64,000 bases of DNA from Anaerolineae bacterium (GTDB lineage: Bacteria; Chloroflexota; Anaerolineae; DUEN01). A program made the position numbers and the translations under genes. The notes under the pieces are model-generated. The model saw nothing but the letters and a program-made list of their open reading frames with translations. It made no database searches and was not told where the DNA came from. This document shows positions 53,733-61,062 of the stretch, piece after piece; position 1 is the stretch's first letter, and every line of letters begins with the position of its first letter. Location: the NCBI GenBank assembly GCA_025060615.1, contig JANXBS010000017.1, positions 26,081 through 90,080 of the forward strand, written 5' to 3'.

Positions 53733-54908
53733 TCAAAACCGTGCTAGCGCTCTCAGCAGCATCTCCTGGGTGATGGGCTTAGCTAGGAAGTCAGCGGCAC
53801 CTAAGGAAAGCGCCAGCTCCCGCTCACGTAGTACAGAACAGACGATCACAGGGATATCCTGCGTAGCTGGGTGGTTCTTGAGGTTCTGAAGGATCTCCCA
53901 GCCATCTTGGGTGGGCATCATCACGTCCAGGGTGATGACATGGGGATGAAGCTCCTGAGCCAGGCGCAGCGCCTCTTGGCTAGTAGTCGCCCCCACGACG
54001 TGATAGGCGCCGCTCAGGTAGCGTTGGAAGAGCTGGATCACCTCGGGGTTGTCGTCGATCACTAGCACTGTGGGCGGGTGACGCACCGGCAAGGACAGCC
54101 GGACAGTAAGCCCTTCTTTGGCCACAAGATGCATCTCCCCACCTTGGGTCTCGATTAAACGAGCAGCTACCGACAGCCGGTCCTCTTCCTCAGCGGTAGG
54201 CCGAGGCAGGACCTCTCCAGTATAGCGGATCACCAGCTCCACTTGCTGAGCCATCTTATGCGCGGTCAGCTCGATGGCGCCCCGGAGGCACCGATCCAGG
54301 AGATAGGTCAGCACATTGAGGAGAATCTGGCGAAGCACGACGCGGTCCATGGACACCGCTGGCAGATCAGGGGGTAGCGCTGCCGCTAGTGAGATCTGTT
54401 GGCGGGCGGCCAGCCCTGACAGAGTGGAAATGACCCCTTGTACCGTCGCCTCAACCGGGGTGATGCCGGCCGTGGGCGCGGCAGCCAAGCGCGCCACTTC
54501 GGCATTCAGCAGGGAGAGGGAAAGCTCATGATTCGGGTGCGCCTGTAGCTGCTGATAGCGGGCCCAGAGCAGCTCGGTGAGCGCGTCGAGCCCTTTCTGC
54601 TGTTCGCGGCGGAACTGGCGGGGGCTGATTCCCAGCTCCTCGGCGACCTGGCTGGCCTCCATTCCTTCGACGTAACGCAGGGACAGGGCCAAATAAGGCC
54701 GCCAAGCAGCGGAGGTAGGGGGGATGCGCGGGGGTGGACGGAGGGCTTCGATGGCCTCCAGAAGGACGCGGTGCAGGGTCAGGCCGCCCAGCTCTTGAGT
54801 GGGATCGGCGACCAGCAGCCCGGCGAGGGGGTGGCGTTGGAGATAAGCGTGATGGTACAGATGGGCCAGGGCGTCTTTGACGAGGTGGGAAAACGTGTTG
54901 CGGTCCAT
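53733..54908 (-). CDS. HTH-HATPase-REC signalling protein
   Basis: This 391-residue protein has an unusual order: an N-terminal helical region with a sigma-factor-like HTH (YVEGMEASQVAEELGISPRQF, about residues 75-105), a central HATPase-like domain (VVLRQILLNVLTYLLDRCL, then a degenerate ATP lid), and a C-terminal receiver (VLVIDDNPEVIQLFQRY, phosphoacceptor Asp in VITLDVMMPTQDGWEIL, Lys in FLAKPITQ). It has no HisKA domain, so it cannot act as a normal kinase. It may read a signal from the convergent histidine kinase and bind DNA. A promoter abuts the ATG, with tandem repeats upstream. Confidence 0.85.
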   Translation of the reverse strand: MDRNTFSHLVKDALAHLYHHAYLQRHPLAGLLVADPTQELGGLTLHRVLLEAIEALRPPPRIPPTSAAWRPYLALSLRYVEGMEASQVAEELGISPRQFRREQQKGLDALTELLWARYQQLQAHPNHELSLSLLNAEVARLAAAPTAGITPVEATVQGVISTLSGLAARQQISLAAALPPDLPAVSMDRVVLRQILLNVLTYLLDRCLRGAIELTAHKMAQQVELVIRYTGEVLPRPTAEEEDRLSVAARLIETQGGEMHLVAKEGLTVRLSLPVRHPPTVLVIDDNPEVIQLFQRYLSGAYHVVGATTSQEALRLAQELHPHVITLDVMMPTQDGWEILQNLKNHPATQDIPVIVCSVLRERELALSLGAADFLAKPITQEMLLRALARF

Positions 54909-54914
54909 ATGGAC

Positions 54915-54943
54915 ATTATGCTGACCGGGGGAAGATATGTCAA
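54915..54943 (-). promoter_or_regulatory. Promoter of the HTH-HATPase-REC gene; apparently leaderless
   Basis: On the minus strand a perfect TTGACA (54938-54943), a 17-bp spacer and CATAAT (54915-54920). The ATG at 54908 is only 6 nt after the -10 box, so transcription would begin at or next to the start codon. Confidence 0.7.
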
Positions 54944-55000
54944 GATTGGCCGCTTTTTGGCCAAGATTGGCCGCTTTTTGGCCGCTGGGTGGCCGCTGGA
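54941..55000. repeat. Tandem 21-bp repeat with TGGCCGCT sub-repeats
   Basis: Two identical 21-bp units (54941-54961 and 54962-54982, CAAGATTGGCCGCTTTTTGGC) are followed by two shorter TGGCCGCTGG copies. The first unit overlaps the -35 box of the regulator gene. This position suits binding sites for an activator or autoregulator. Confidence 0.85.
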
Positions 55001-55090
55001 TGTGGGCAAGATATGGGACAAGCGATATATTTGGAGGCAGAGCGGCCTGATTCCCCTAAGACGATCGCGAACAGCGAGAGGAGGCGACGT

Positions 55091-56527
55091 ATGGTTAACA
55101 AAACGCTTTCCCGCCGTGAGTTTTTGAGGATTTGCGCCGGCACGATGGGAGCTGCTTTGGCTGCCGGATGTGCTCCCTTGCCAATGACTCCGGCGCCTGC
55201 TGCAGCTCCAGCGCCTAAGGAAGCTGTTCCAGCGAAAGTGGCTGAGAAGATCGAAATCGGTTGGGCACGCCATGGTGCTGAAGCTGACTTGAAGACAGAA
55301 AACACTCTAGCAGAACTCTTCGCAGAGAAAAACCCTGGCGTAACTATAAAGCCACTTGTGCTCCCATGGGAAGACTATAACACGAAAATCCCAGTTATGA
55401 TTGCGGGTGGAACAGCTCCCGACACATTCGGTGCCCACCCAGCCCTGCTAATGGAGAGTTATGCAGCCAAAGGCATACGATACATTGATGAATACATTAA
55501 TGCCGATCCCACTATCAATTATGAAGACATTCTTTATCCTGGAGATGCCAGCTTTGATGGGCGCATCGTTGGGTTACCTCAGAAATCATGTACCCACCAA
55601 CTCCGCTTTAACAAGCAGCTCTTTGCAGAGGCTGGTCTACCGACTCCAGCAGAACTATACTGGAAAGAGAAGGAGAAGGGATGGAATTGGAATGCCTTCA
55701 TTGAGATGGGTCAAAAGTTAACTAAGGATCTTGATGGGGATGGACAACCTGATCAATACTTCTATGCTGGTCAGGGCGGGACTAATATCCTAGGTCTTAT
55801 TCGCGCTGCTGGTGGGGATATCTTCGATCCAGAGATTACAAAGTGCATCCTTACAGAGCCAGCTGCTAAGGAAGCTATTCAGTTTATGGCAGACTTAGTC
55901 TTAAAGTATGGAGTTCAGCCGCCACCTGAGTTACGTGCAGACGAATTAGGCATTAACTTCAATACAGGCAAAATCGCCGTAGCAGGTGCTACTACTTGCG
56001 ACTCGGTACGCGATCTACGCAAAGGCTATGAGCTACCTTTCGCCTGGGATTTTGTTATCCTGCCTGCTGGTTCTGCAGGCTTCCGGACTTGGGGTGATAC
56101 TGACCAGATTGTGCTTACTACCACCAGTGCTTATCCCGATATCGCATTCAAATGGATGGCTTACAGAAGTAGTAAGGAAGCCTGGGAAGAATCTTATGCA
56201 AAGGGGGTTATACTCGCATTTTCTGACGGTCCCACTCGCTGGTCCATCTTTGAATCCAAGGCCTTCACCGAACCTTTGTCAGCTATTGACATCAACATGA
56301 TTAAAGAGGGTTACAAGTACACCATTCCTAATCCATTTGTGCCTCGAGCGCCGCAGCCATACCGCATTCTCTTCACGATCATACCTACCGAGGTAGATAA
56401 TGTTCTCCGAGGCGTCAAGTCGGTTGATCAGGCAGCAGCAGATATGTGCAAGCAAATCGAAGAAATCCTCGCACAGAGCAAAACATCTTCTATAGCGCCG
56501 AACCAATGCTCTTGTTTATTGTCTTAG
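55091..56527 (+). CDS. Extracellular sugar-binding lipoprotein with Tat signal (cassette 3)
   Basis: This 478-residue family 1 binding protein has a twin-arginine signal (LSRREFLRICAGTMGAALAA) and lipobox Cys in LAAGCAP near residue 27. The mature part contains EIGWARHGAEADLKTEN, MIAGGTAPDTFGAHPALL and DGDGQPDQYFYAGQGG. ATG 55091 follows GAGAGGAGGCGACGT. Codon use is more AT-rich than in the other two binding proteins. Permeases follow after 163 bp containing a strong hairpin. It opens the plus-strand sugar island. Confidence 0.94.
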   Translation: MVNKTLSRREFLRICAGTMGAALAAGCAPLPMTPAPAAAPAPKEAVPAKVAEKIEIGWARHGAEADLKTENTLAELFAEKNPGVTIKPLVLPWEDYNTKIPVMIAGGTAPDTFGAHPALLMESYAAKGIRYIDEYINADPTINYEDILYPGDASFDGRIVGLPQKSCTHQLRFNKQLFAEAGLPTPAELYWKEKEKGWNWNAFIEMGQKLTKDLDGDGQPDQYFYAGQGGTNILGLIRAAGGDIFDPEITKCILTEPAAKEAIQFMADLVLKYGVQPPPELRADELGINFNTGKIAVAGATTCDSVRDLRKGYELPFAWDFVILPAGSAGFRTWGDTDQIVLTTTSAYPDIAFKWMAYRSSKEAWEESYAKGVILAFSDGPTRWSIFESKAFTEPLSAIDINMIKEGYKYTIPNPFVPRAPQPYRILFTIIPTEVDNVLRGVKSVDQAAADMCKQIEEILAQSKTSSIAPNQCSCLLS

Positions 56528-56614
56528 AGCATCTATATCCGGGAGGTAAATAAATTACTTAGCAGTTGAAATAGCTTTGCACAGATAGATAAACGTCCAG
56601 CAAATATAAAGTTG

Positions 56615-56639
56615 GGGTGCCTCTATGTGAGGCACCCCG
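56615..56639 (+). other. Hairpin after the binding-protein gene (cassette 3)
   Basis: A 10-bp perfect stem (56615-56624 with 56630-56639, GGGGTGCCTC/GAGGCACCCC) has a 5-nt loop, about 90 nt after the binding-protein stop. A short T-run occurs several bases later (GAGCTATGTTTT), so it may work as a weak terminator or stabiliser. Confidence 0.8.
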
Positions 56640-56690
56640 AGCTATGTTTTAAATCTTATTTGATCAGTTAATTTAAAGATATAAAAGAAA

Positions 56691-57587
56691 ATGGTTAGAT
56701 TATTTGGAAAAAGCCAGACTTATTGGAAAAAAGCAGTCGAAGGATATCTGTTTATCTCTCCATGGATTATCGGATTTGCGATCTTTACAGCTGGCGCGCT
56801 TTTAGGATCTTTCTCTATTAGCTTAACTGAATGGAATATAGTAGGCACACCAAAATTTATCGGCTTACAAAATTATCAAAAGATGCTAGAGGATAAGTTC
56901 TTCTGGCAGTCACTTAAAGTAACTACACTTTATTTGTCAAACGTTCCTATCAATCTCGTATTAGGACTATTATTAGCTCTGCTTCTAAACCAGAAAGTAC
57001 GTGGATTAGGCTTCTTTAGAACTATCTTTTATTTGCCAAGTGTAACTGCTGGTGTGGCGGTCTCCTTGCTATGGATGTGGATCTTTAATCCTCGTTTTGG
57101 CATCATTAACATTTTACTCAAGAAGCTCGGCATCACCGGCCCCGCCTGGCTGGGTAGCGAGACATGGGCTTTGCCAGCTCTGATTATCATGAGCGTTTGG
57201 GGAGTTGGAGGTGGGATGTTGATATATCTAGGTGCCTTACAGAGCGTTCCTACTGCTCTATATGAAGCTGCTACACTAGATGGTGCAGGAGCCTGGCGCA
57301 GGTTCCTCCATATCACAATCCCAATGATAACACCAGTATTACTTTTGAACCTAATCATGGGAATAATTGGATCTTTTCAGGTATTTACTCAAGCCTATAT
57401 CATGACTAATGGTGGACCAAACTATGCTACTCTTTTCTATGTGCTTTATCTGTATCAGCAGGCTTTTCGCTGGTTCAACATGGGTTATGCCTCTGCGCTT
57501 GCATGGGTTTTGTTTTTAATTATCTTAGTATGTACTTATCTTGTCCTTCGGACATCTTCGCATTGGGTATATTACGAGAGCGAATAA
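56691..57587 (+). CDS. Carbohydrate ABC transporter permease, MalF/UgpA type (cassette 3)
   Basis: This 298-residue permease has six membrane segments, starting EGYLFISPWIIGFAIFTAGAL, and the EAA loop LYEAATLDGAGAWRRFLHITIPMITPVL, ending SSHWVYYESE. Base composition is markedly richer in A+T than most of the window. It pairs with the next gene, 19 bp downstream. No ATPase subunit gene is nearby. Confidence 0.94.
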   Translation: MVRLFGKSQTYWKKAVEGYLFISPWIIGFAIFTAGALLGSFSISLTEWNIVGTPKFIGLQNYQKMLEDKFFWQSLKVTTLYLSNVPINLVLGLLLALLLNQKVRGLGFFRTIFYLPSVTAGVAVSLLWMWIFNPRFGIINILLKKLGITGPAWLGSETWALPALIIMSVWGVGGGMLIYLGALQSVPTALYEAATLDGAGAWRRFLHITIPMITPVLLLNLIMGIIGSFQVFTQAYIMTNGGPNYATLFYVLYLYQQAFRWFNMGYASALAWVLFLIILVCTYLVLRTSSHWVYYESE

Positions 57588-57606
57588 CTAAAACAATGGC
57601 AGATAT

Positions 57607-58512
57607 ATGAATACTCGTACTATACATCTAAAAGCTCAACAAAATCTATTTAATCAGATTAATCATTATCTAAAACGTCAACATGTAAAAAATTTAGCTT
57701 ATAGAGCAATTATCTATTTTCTACTTATTATTGGTTCATTCTTAATATCTCTACCATTTTTTTGGATGATCAGCACATCACTAAAGAAACCAGGAACAGA
57801 ATTTACAATTCCAATTCAATGGATTCCTAATCCTCCAAGATGGGATAATTATTTAAAGGGATGGTCCATATTACCATTCAACATCTGGCTATTTAATACT
57901 ATCACAATTACGGCAATCTCCACAATTGGTTCTTTGCTATCAAGTTCTGTAATAGCCTTCGGGTTCGCCCGTATTGACTTTCCAGGACGTAACATTTTGT
58001 TTTTATTAGTTTTAGCAACTATGATGTTACCATATCCATCAGTAATTATCCCACTTTTTATCCTATATAAGAATCTCGGATGGTTAGATTCTTTTAAGCC
58101 TCTGACTATTCCGACCTTTTTTGGGGTTAATGCATTTTATATTTTCCTCTTACGTCAGTTCTTCAAGACAATTCCTAAAGATCTAGATGATGCAGCTAGA
58201 GTTGATGGCTGCAATACATTTGGTGTCTTTCGTTATATAGCATTACCTCTAATTAAGCCAGCTCTAGGGATTATTTTCGTTTTCTCATTCATGTATAACT
58301 GGAACGATTTTTTGGGACCATTGATCTATCTTTCATCTCCTGAGAAATTTACCTTGGCCTTAGGATTACGATTCTTTCAGAGTCAATATAGGGTCGAGTG
58401 GACTCTACTGATGGCAGTCTCTCTGATAGTATTATCTCCATGCATTATCCTCTTCTTTATCGCTCAGAAATATTATATCCAGGGAATCGTTATCACCGGC
58501 ATCAAAGGCTAG
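57607..58512 (+). CDS. Carbohydrate ABC transporter permease, MalG type (cassette 3)
   Basis: This 301-residue permease has IIYFLLIIGSFLISLPFFWM as first span, the EAA loop LDDAARVDGCNTFGVFRYIALPLIKPAL and the C-terminus YYIQGIVITGIKG. It is the most AT-rich gene here; 60 bases from 57661 contain only 13 G or C. This contrast suggests recent transfer or weak constraint. It ends 12 bp before the MDR dehydrogenase. Confidence 0.94.
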   Translation: MNTRTIHLKAQQNLFNQINHYLKRQHVKNLAYRAIIYFLLIIGSFLISLPFFWMISTSLKKPGTEFTIPIQWIPNPPRWDNYLKGWSILPFNIWLFNTITITAISTIGSLLSSSVIAFGFARIDFPGRNILFLLVLATMMLPYPSVIIPLFILYKNLGWLDSFKPLTIPTFFGVNAFYIFLLRQFFKTIPKDLDDAARVDGCNTFGVFRYIALPLIKPALGIIFVFSFMYNWNDFLGPLIYLSSPEKFTLALGLRFFQSQYRVEWTLLMAVSLIVLSPCIILFFIAQKYYIQGIVITGIKG

Positions 58513-58524
58513 AGAGGGAACGAT

Positions 58525-59562
58525 ATGAAGATAGTAGCTTTGGAGATTACCGGACCGCGCCAGATCAGCTTGGTGGAAGACATCCTACCCGAACCAAGCG
58601 AAGGGGAGGTCGAAATTCACTCCCTTTTTTCCGGTATCAGCCACGGCACCGAGATGAACGTTTATCGTGGCGATGCACCAATGTGGACTATGAGACAGGA
58701 TCGCAATACGCGTCTTTTCCTGACCGCAGACACCCCGCAATGGCAATATCCCCTCCGATACGGTTACGCCTGCGTAGGAGAGGTGACCAAGATAGGTCCC
58801 GGTGTTACCACTGTCCGAGAGGGAGACCTGGTGTTCTGCTATGCGCCCCACCAGAGTGGACACGTTCTTTCACAACAGGCAGTGATCAAGCTGCCACCCG
58901 GCACTGACCCTCAAACCGCTGTTCTGCTGGCTAACCTTAACACTACCTTTAATGGCATCTTAGACGCCGACCTACACCTTCAGGAGTGCGTAGTCGTCTT
59001 CGGACAGGGTGTACTAGGCCAGCTCACTGTACAATGGGCCAAGCTGTCCGGAGCTTCTCCTGTGATCGCCGTTGATCTTATCGAAAAGCGATTAGAGATT
59101 GCCCGAAGCGTGAGTGGGGCAGATTTTATATTCAATCCAATACAAACTCCAGACATAGCCATGGCTGTACGGAAATTGACTGATAACCGTGGAGCTGACG
59201 TCGTCTTTGAAGTCTCAGCTTCGGATCAGGCATTACATGAAGCAATCCGCACAGTATGCTACAATGGTAAAGTCATTGTGTTGTCATGGTATGCAGGAGC
59301 GTTACCTAATGTATTTCTAGGTCGTGAGTTTCATCACAATCGCGTACAATTGATCTCTTCACAGACAGGAGGTATCCGGCCTGAACTCTCGCACCGGTGG
59401 TCATTGTCACGCCGGATAGAGGCCGTACTCAAGGTAATGCCTCAGCTTCGGTTGCGTGAATTGATCACGAATGTGATAGATTATCAAAATGCGGCTATAG
59501 CCTATGAACTAATAGACAAACATCCACAGGATATCATGCAAGTTTTGCTTAAGTACCGTTAA
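58525..59562 (+). CDS. MDR-superfamily dehydrogenase (alcohol dehydrogenase-like) without standard zinc ligands
   Basis: This 345-residue protein has the medium-chain dehydrogenase order: a GroES-like N-terminal domain (SLFSGISHGTEMNVYRG), YACVGEVTKIGPGVTTVREGD, and a Rossmann fold with VVFGQGVLGQLTVQWAKLSG. The usual catalytic Cys of the CxGSD motif is replaced by Ser (SGISHGTE), and the structural-zinc cysteines are absent, as in a family close to BchC and sugar-linked MDR enzymes. It oxidises or reduces a sugar-like substrate. GC content returns toward that of the window here. Confidence 0.88.
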   Translation: MKIVALEITGPRQISLVEDILPEPSEGEVEIHSLFSGISHGTEMNVYRGDAPMWTMRQDRNTRLFLTADTPQWQYPLRYGYACVGEVTKIGPGVTTVREGDLVFCYAPHQSGHVLSQQAVIKLPPGTDPQTAVLLANLNTTFNGILDADLHLQECVVVFGQGVLGQLTVQWAKLSGASPVIAVDLIEKRLEIARSVSGADFIFNPIQTPDIAMAVRKLTDNRGADVVFEVSASDQALHEAIRTVCYNGKVIVLSWYAGALPNVFLGREFHHNRVQLISSQTGGIRPELSHRWSLSRRIEAVLKVMPQLRLRELITNVIDYQNAAIAYELIDKHPQDIMQVLLKYR

Positions 59563-59631
59563 CGACGATTTCTCAAGGCATTACTTCCCTATCCACTTTA
59601 GATATCGGGCTTGGTGCCAACTTCACCACTA

Positions 59632-59736
59632 AGCTATGCCTCAGGAATGGCATGGATTTTATTCCTCATCATCCTGCTTTCATCCTTGCTTGTCTTCAAG
59701 AGTTCGTCGCTGTGGGTCTATTATGATGGACGATAG
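59632..59736 (+). pseudogene. Remnant of a MalF-type permease C-terminus
   Basis: The frame reads SYASGMAWILFLIILL, then LVFKSSSLWVYYDGR and a stop at 59734-59736. It is equivalent to the end of the MalF-type permeases here (GYASAMAWILFLIIM... LWVHYEG). Upstream of it the frame loses similarity. It lies in the gap between the MDR gene and the UroD gene, so a transporter cassette was probably deleted or rearranged here. Confidence 0.8.
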
Positions 59737-59810
59737 CGCGCAGTGTGGTATAAATCTAGATACAGCCTGCTAACTTGGATTGCATCTTTGTTATGGAGGA
59801 AACACAGGAA

Positions 59811-60869
59811 ATGCCCAAGGAGACAATGACGCCTCGTGAGCGATGGCTAGCTGTGTTGACACGGCAAAAACCAGACAGAATCCCCATGGATTACTGGGCT
59901 ACCCCAGAAGCCACTGCTAAGCTGTTGAAATACACTGGATGCAGTAACCTGCGCGAGATGTTACAAAAATTGCACGTAGATTTCGTTGTGACGGTGACAC
60001 CACGCTATGTGGGTCCACCAATACCTGAAGACAAAGATGTATTCGGCTGCGGCTACCAAAATATCGACTACGGCACCGGTGTGTATCGGGAATGCATCTA
60101 CCATCCGCTGGCCCAATATAACTCGATCGAGGAAATTGAACGGAATTACACCTGGCCTAGCCCCGATTGGTGGGACTACAGTGTGATTCCGGAACAGGTT
60201 AAGGGCAACGAAATGTACCCTATCTGTGGTGGCGGCTCAGAGCCATTCTTAATCTACAAAAATTTACGCGGGCAGGAACTTGCGTTCATGGATCTAGTGT
60301 TGAACCCGGAGATCGTTCACTATTGCCTGGACAAGCTATTCAATCTGGCATACGAGAATACTCGCCGCATCCTGGAACAGATCCCTGGCCAAGTGATGCT
60401 CACCTATGTAGCTGAAGACATGGGCGGACAGGATGACCTAATGTTCTCGCCCGCTCAGATCCATGAGTTTTTGCTCCCTCGGATGAAACGTATTATAGAC
60501 CTGAGCCATGAAGCCGGCGCTTTCGTCTTCCACCATAACGATGGCAATTGCCGTCGCATTATTCCAGACTTGATTGAGGCAGGGATTGATATCCTAAACC
60601 CCATCCAGTGGCGCTCGAAAGGCATGGATCGGGAAGGTTTAAAACGCGATTTTGGGAATCGGCTCGTCTTCCATGGAGCAATGGACAACCAATACACCCT
60701 TCCCTTTGGCACGGTGGAGGAGGTGCGACAGGAGGTGCTTGACAACTTACGTATCTTAGGTGAGGGCGGAGGCTACATATTGGCCCCTTGCCACAACATC
60801 CAGGCTGTTAGTCCACCGGAAAACATCATAGCCATGTACGAGACATGCTATGAACATGGATGGACATGA
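59811..60869 (+). CDS. Uroporphyrinogen-decarboxylase-family protein (methyltransferase-like), second copy
   Basis: The 352-residue UroD-fold protein opens PKETMTPRERWLAVLTRQKPDRIPMDYWA, the common start of methyltransferase-type UroD homologues, and has GAFVFHHNDGNCRRIIPDLIEAGIDILNPIQ and a C-terminal YILAPCHNIQAVSPPENI. The HxC of the first copy is replaced by HND. It may use metal ligands His and Cys plus Asp. ATG 59811 was chosen; earlier ATGs have no RBS. It is in the third sugar-transport island, as the first copy is in the other cluster. Confidence 0.85.
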   Translation: MPKETMTPRERWLAVLTRQKPDRIPMDYWATPEATAKLLKYTGCSNLREMLQKLHVDFVVTVTPRYVGPPIPEDKDVFGCGYQNIDYGTGVYRECIYHPLAQYNSIEEIERNYTWPSPDWWDYSVIPEQVKGNEMYPICGGGSEPFLIYKNLRGQELAFMDLVLNPEIVHYCLDKLFNLAYENTRRILEQIPGQVMLTYVAEDMGGQDDLMFSPAQIHEFLLPRMKRIIDLSHEAGAFVFHHNDGNCRRIIPDLIEAGIDILNPIQWRSKGMDREGLKRDFGNRLVFHGAMDNQYTLPFGTVEEVRQEVLDNLRILGEGGGYILAPCHNIQAVSPPENIIAMYETCYEHGWT

Positions 60870-61062
60870 AGAGACGAATGCCGGTACAGTAGCACCGATC
60901 ACCGGAAATGGAGTGATCACTTATCGAGAGCCCTTTGAGCGTTCCTTAGTCGGTCTTCTCACCAGCCAGAAAAGAGAATTAGATCTAAACTCTCCAGATG
61001 GCTTCAGCAAGTATCCAAATTCGTCCCCCGTTTCAACTCCAACAGTGGAGGCCCTGAAGTGA
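60850..61062 (+). CDS. Possible small protein of unknown function (70 aa)
   Basis: This frame overlaps the end of the UroD gene by 20 nt and the GTG start of the next gene by 4 nt, an arrangement that suits translational coupling. The product (MNMDGHEETNAGTVAPI...) has no recognisable domain. It could equally be the coding-like spacer between two genes; there is no good RBS. Confidence 0.25.
   Translation: MNMDGHEETNAGTVAPITGNGVITYREPFERSLVGLLTSQKRELDLNSPDGFSKYPNSSPVSTPTVEALK

Noticed and set aside
53492..53773. A complete 93-aa plus-strand gene
   Set aside because: The first part is antisense to the receiver remnant and only the middle resembles DUF3368; it is better read as a fragment.
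54941..55000. Possible CRISPR-like repeats
   Set aside because: The units are directly adjacent, with no spacers, and only two are exact. They fit promoter-proximal binding sites better.
56537..56560. GGGAGGT Shine-Dalgarno right after the third binding-protein gene
   Set aside because: No start codon with a reading frame of useful length follows; it may be left from a deleted gene, but there is no proof.
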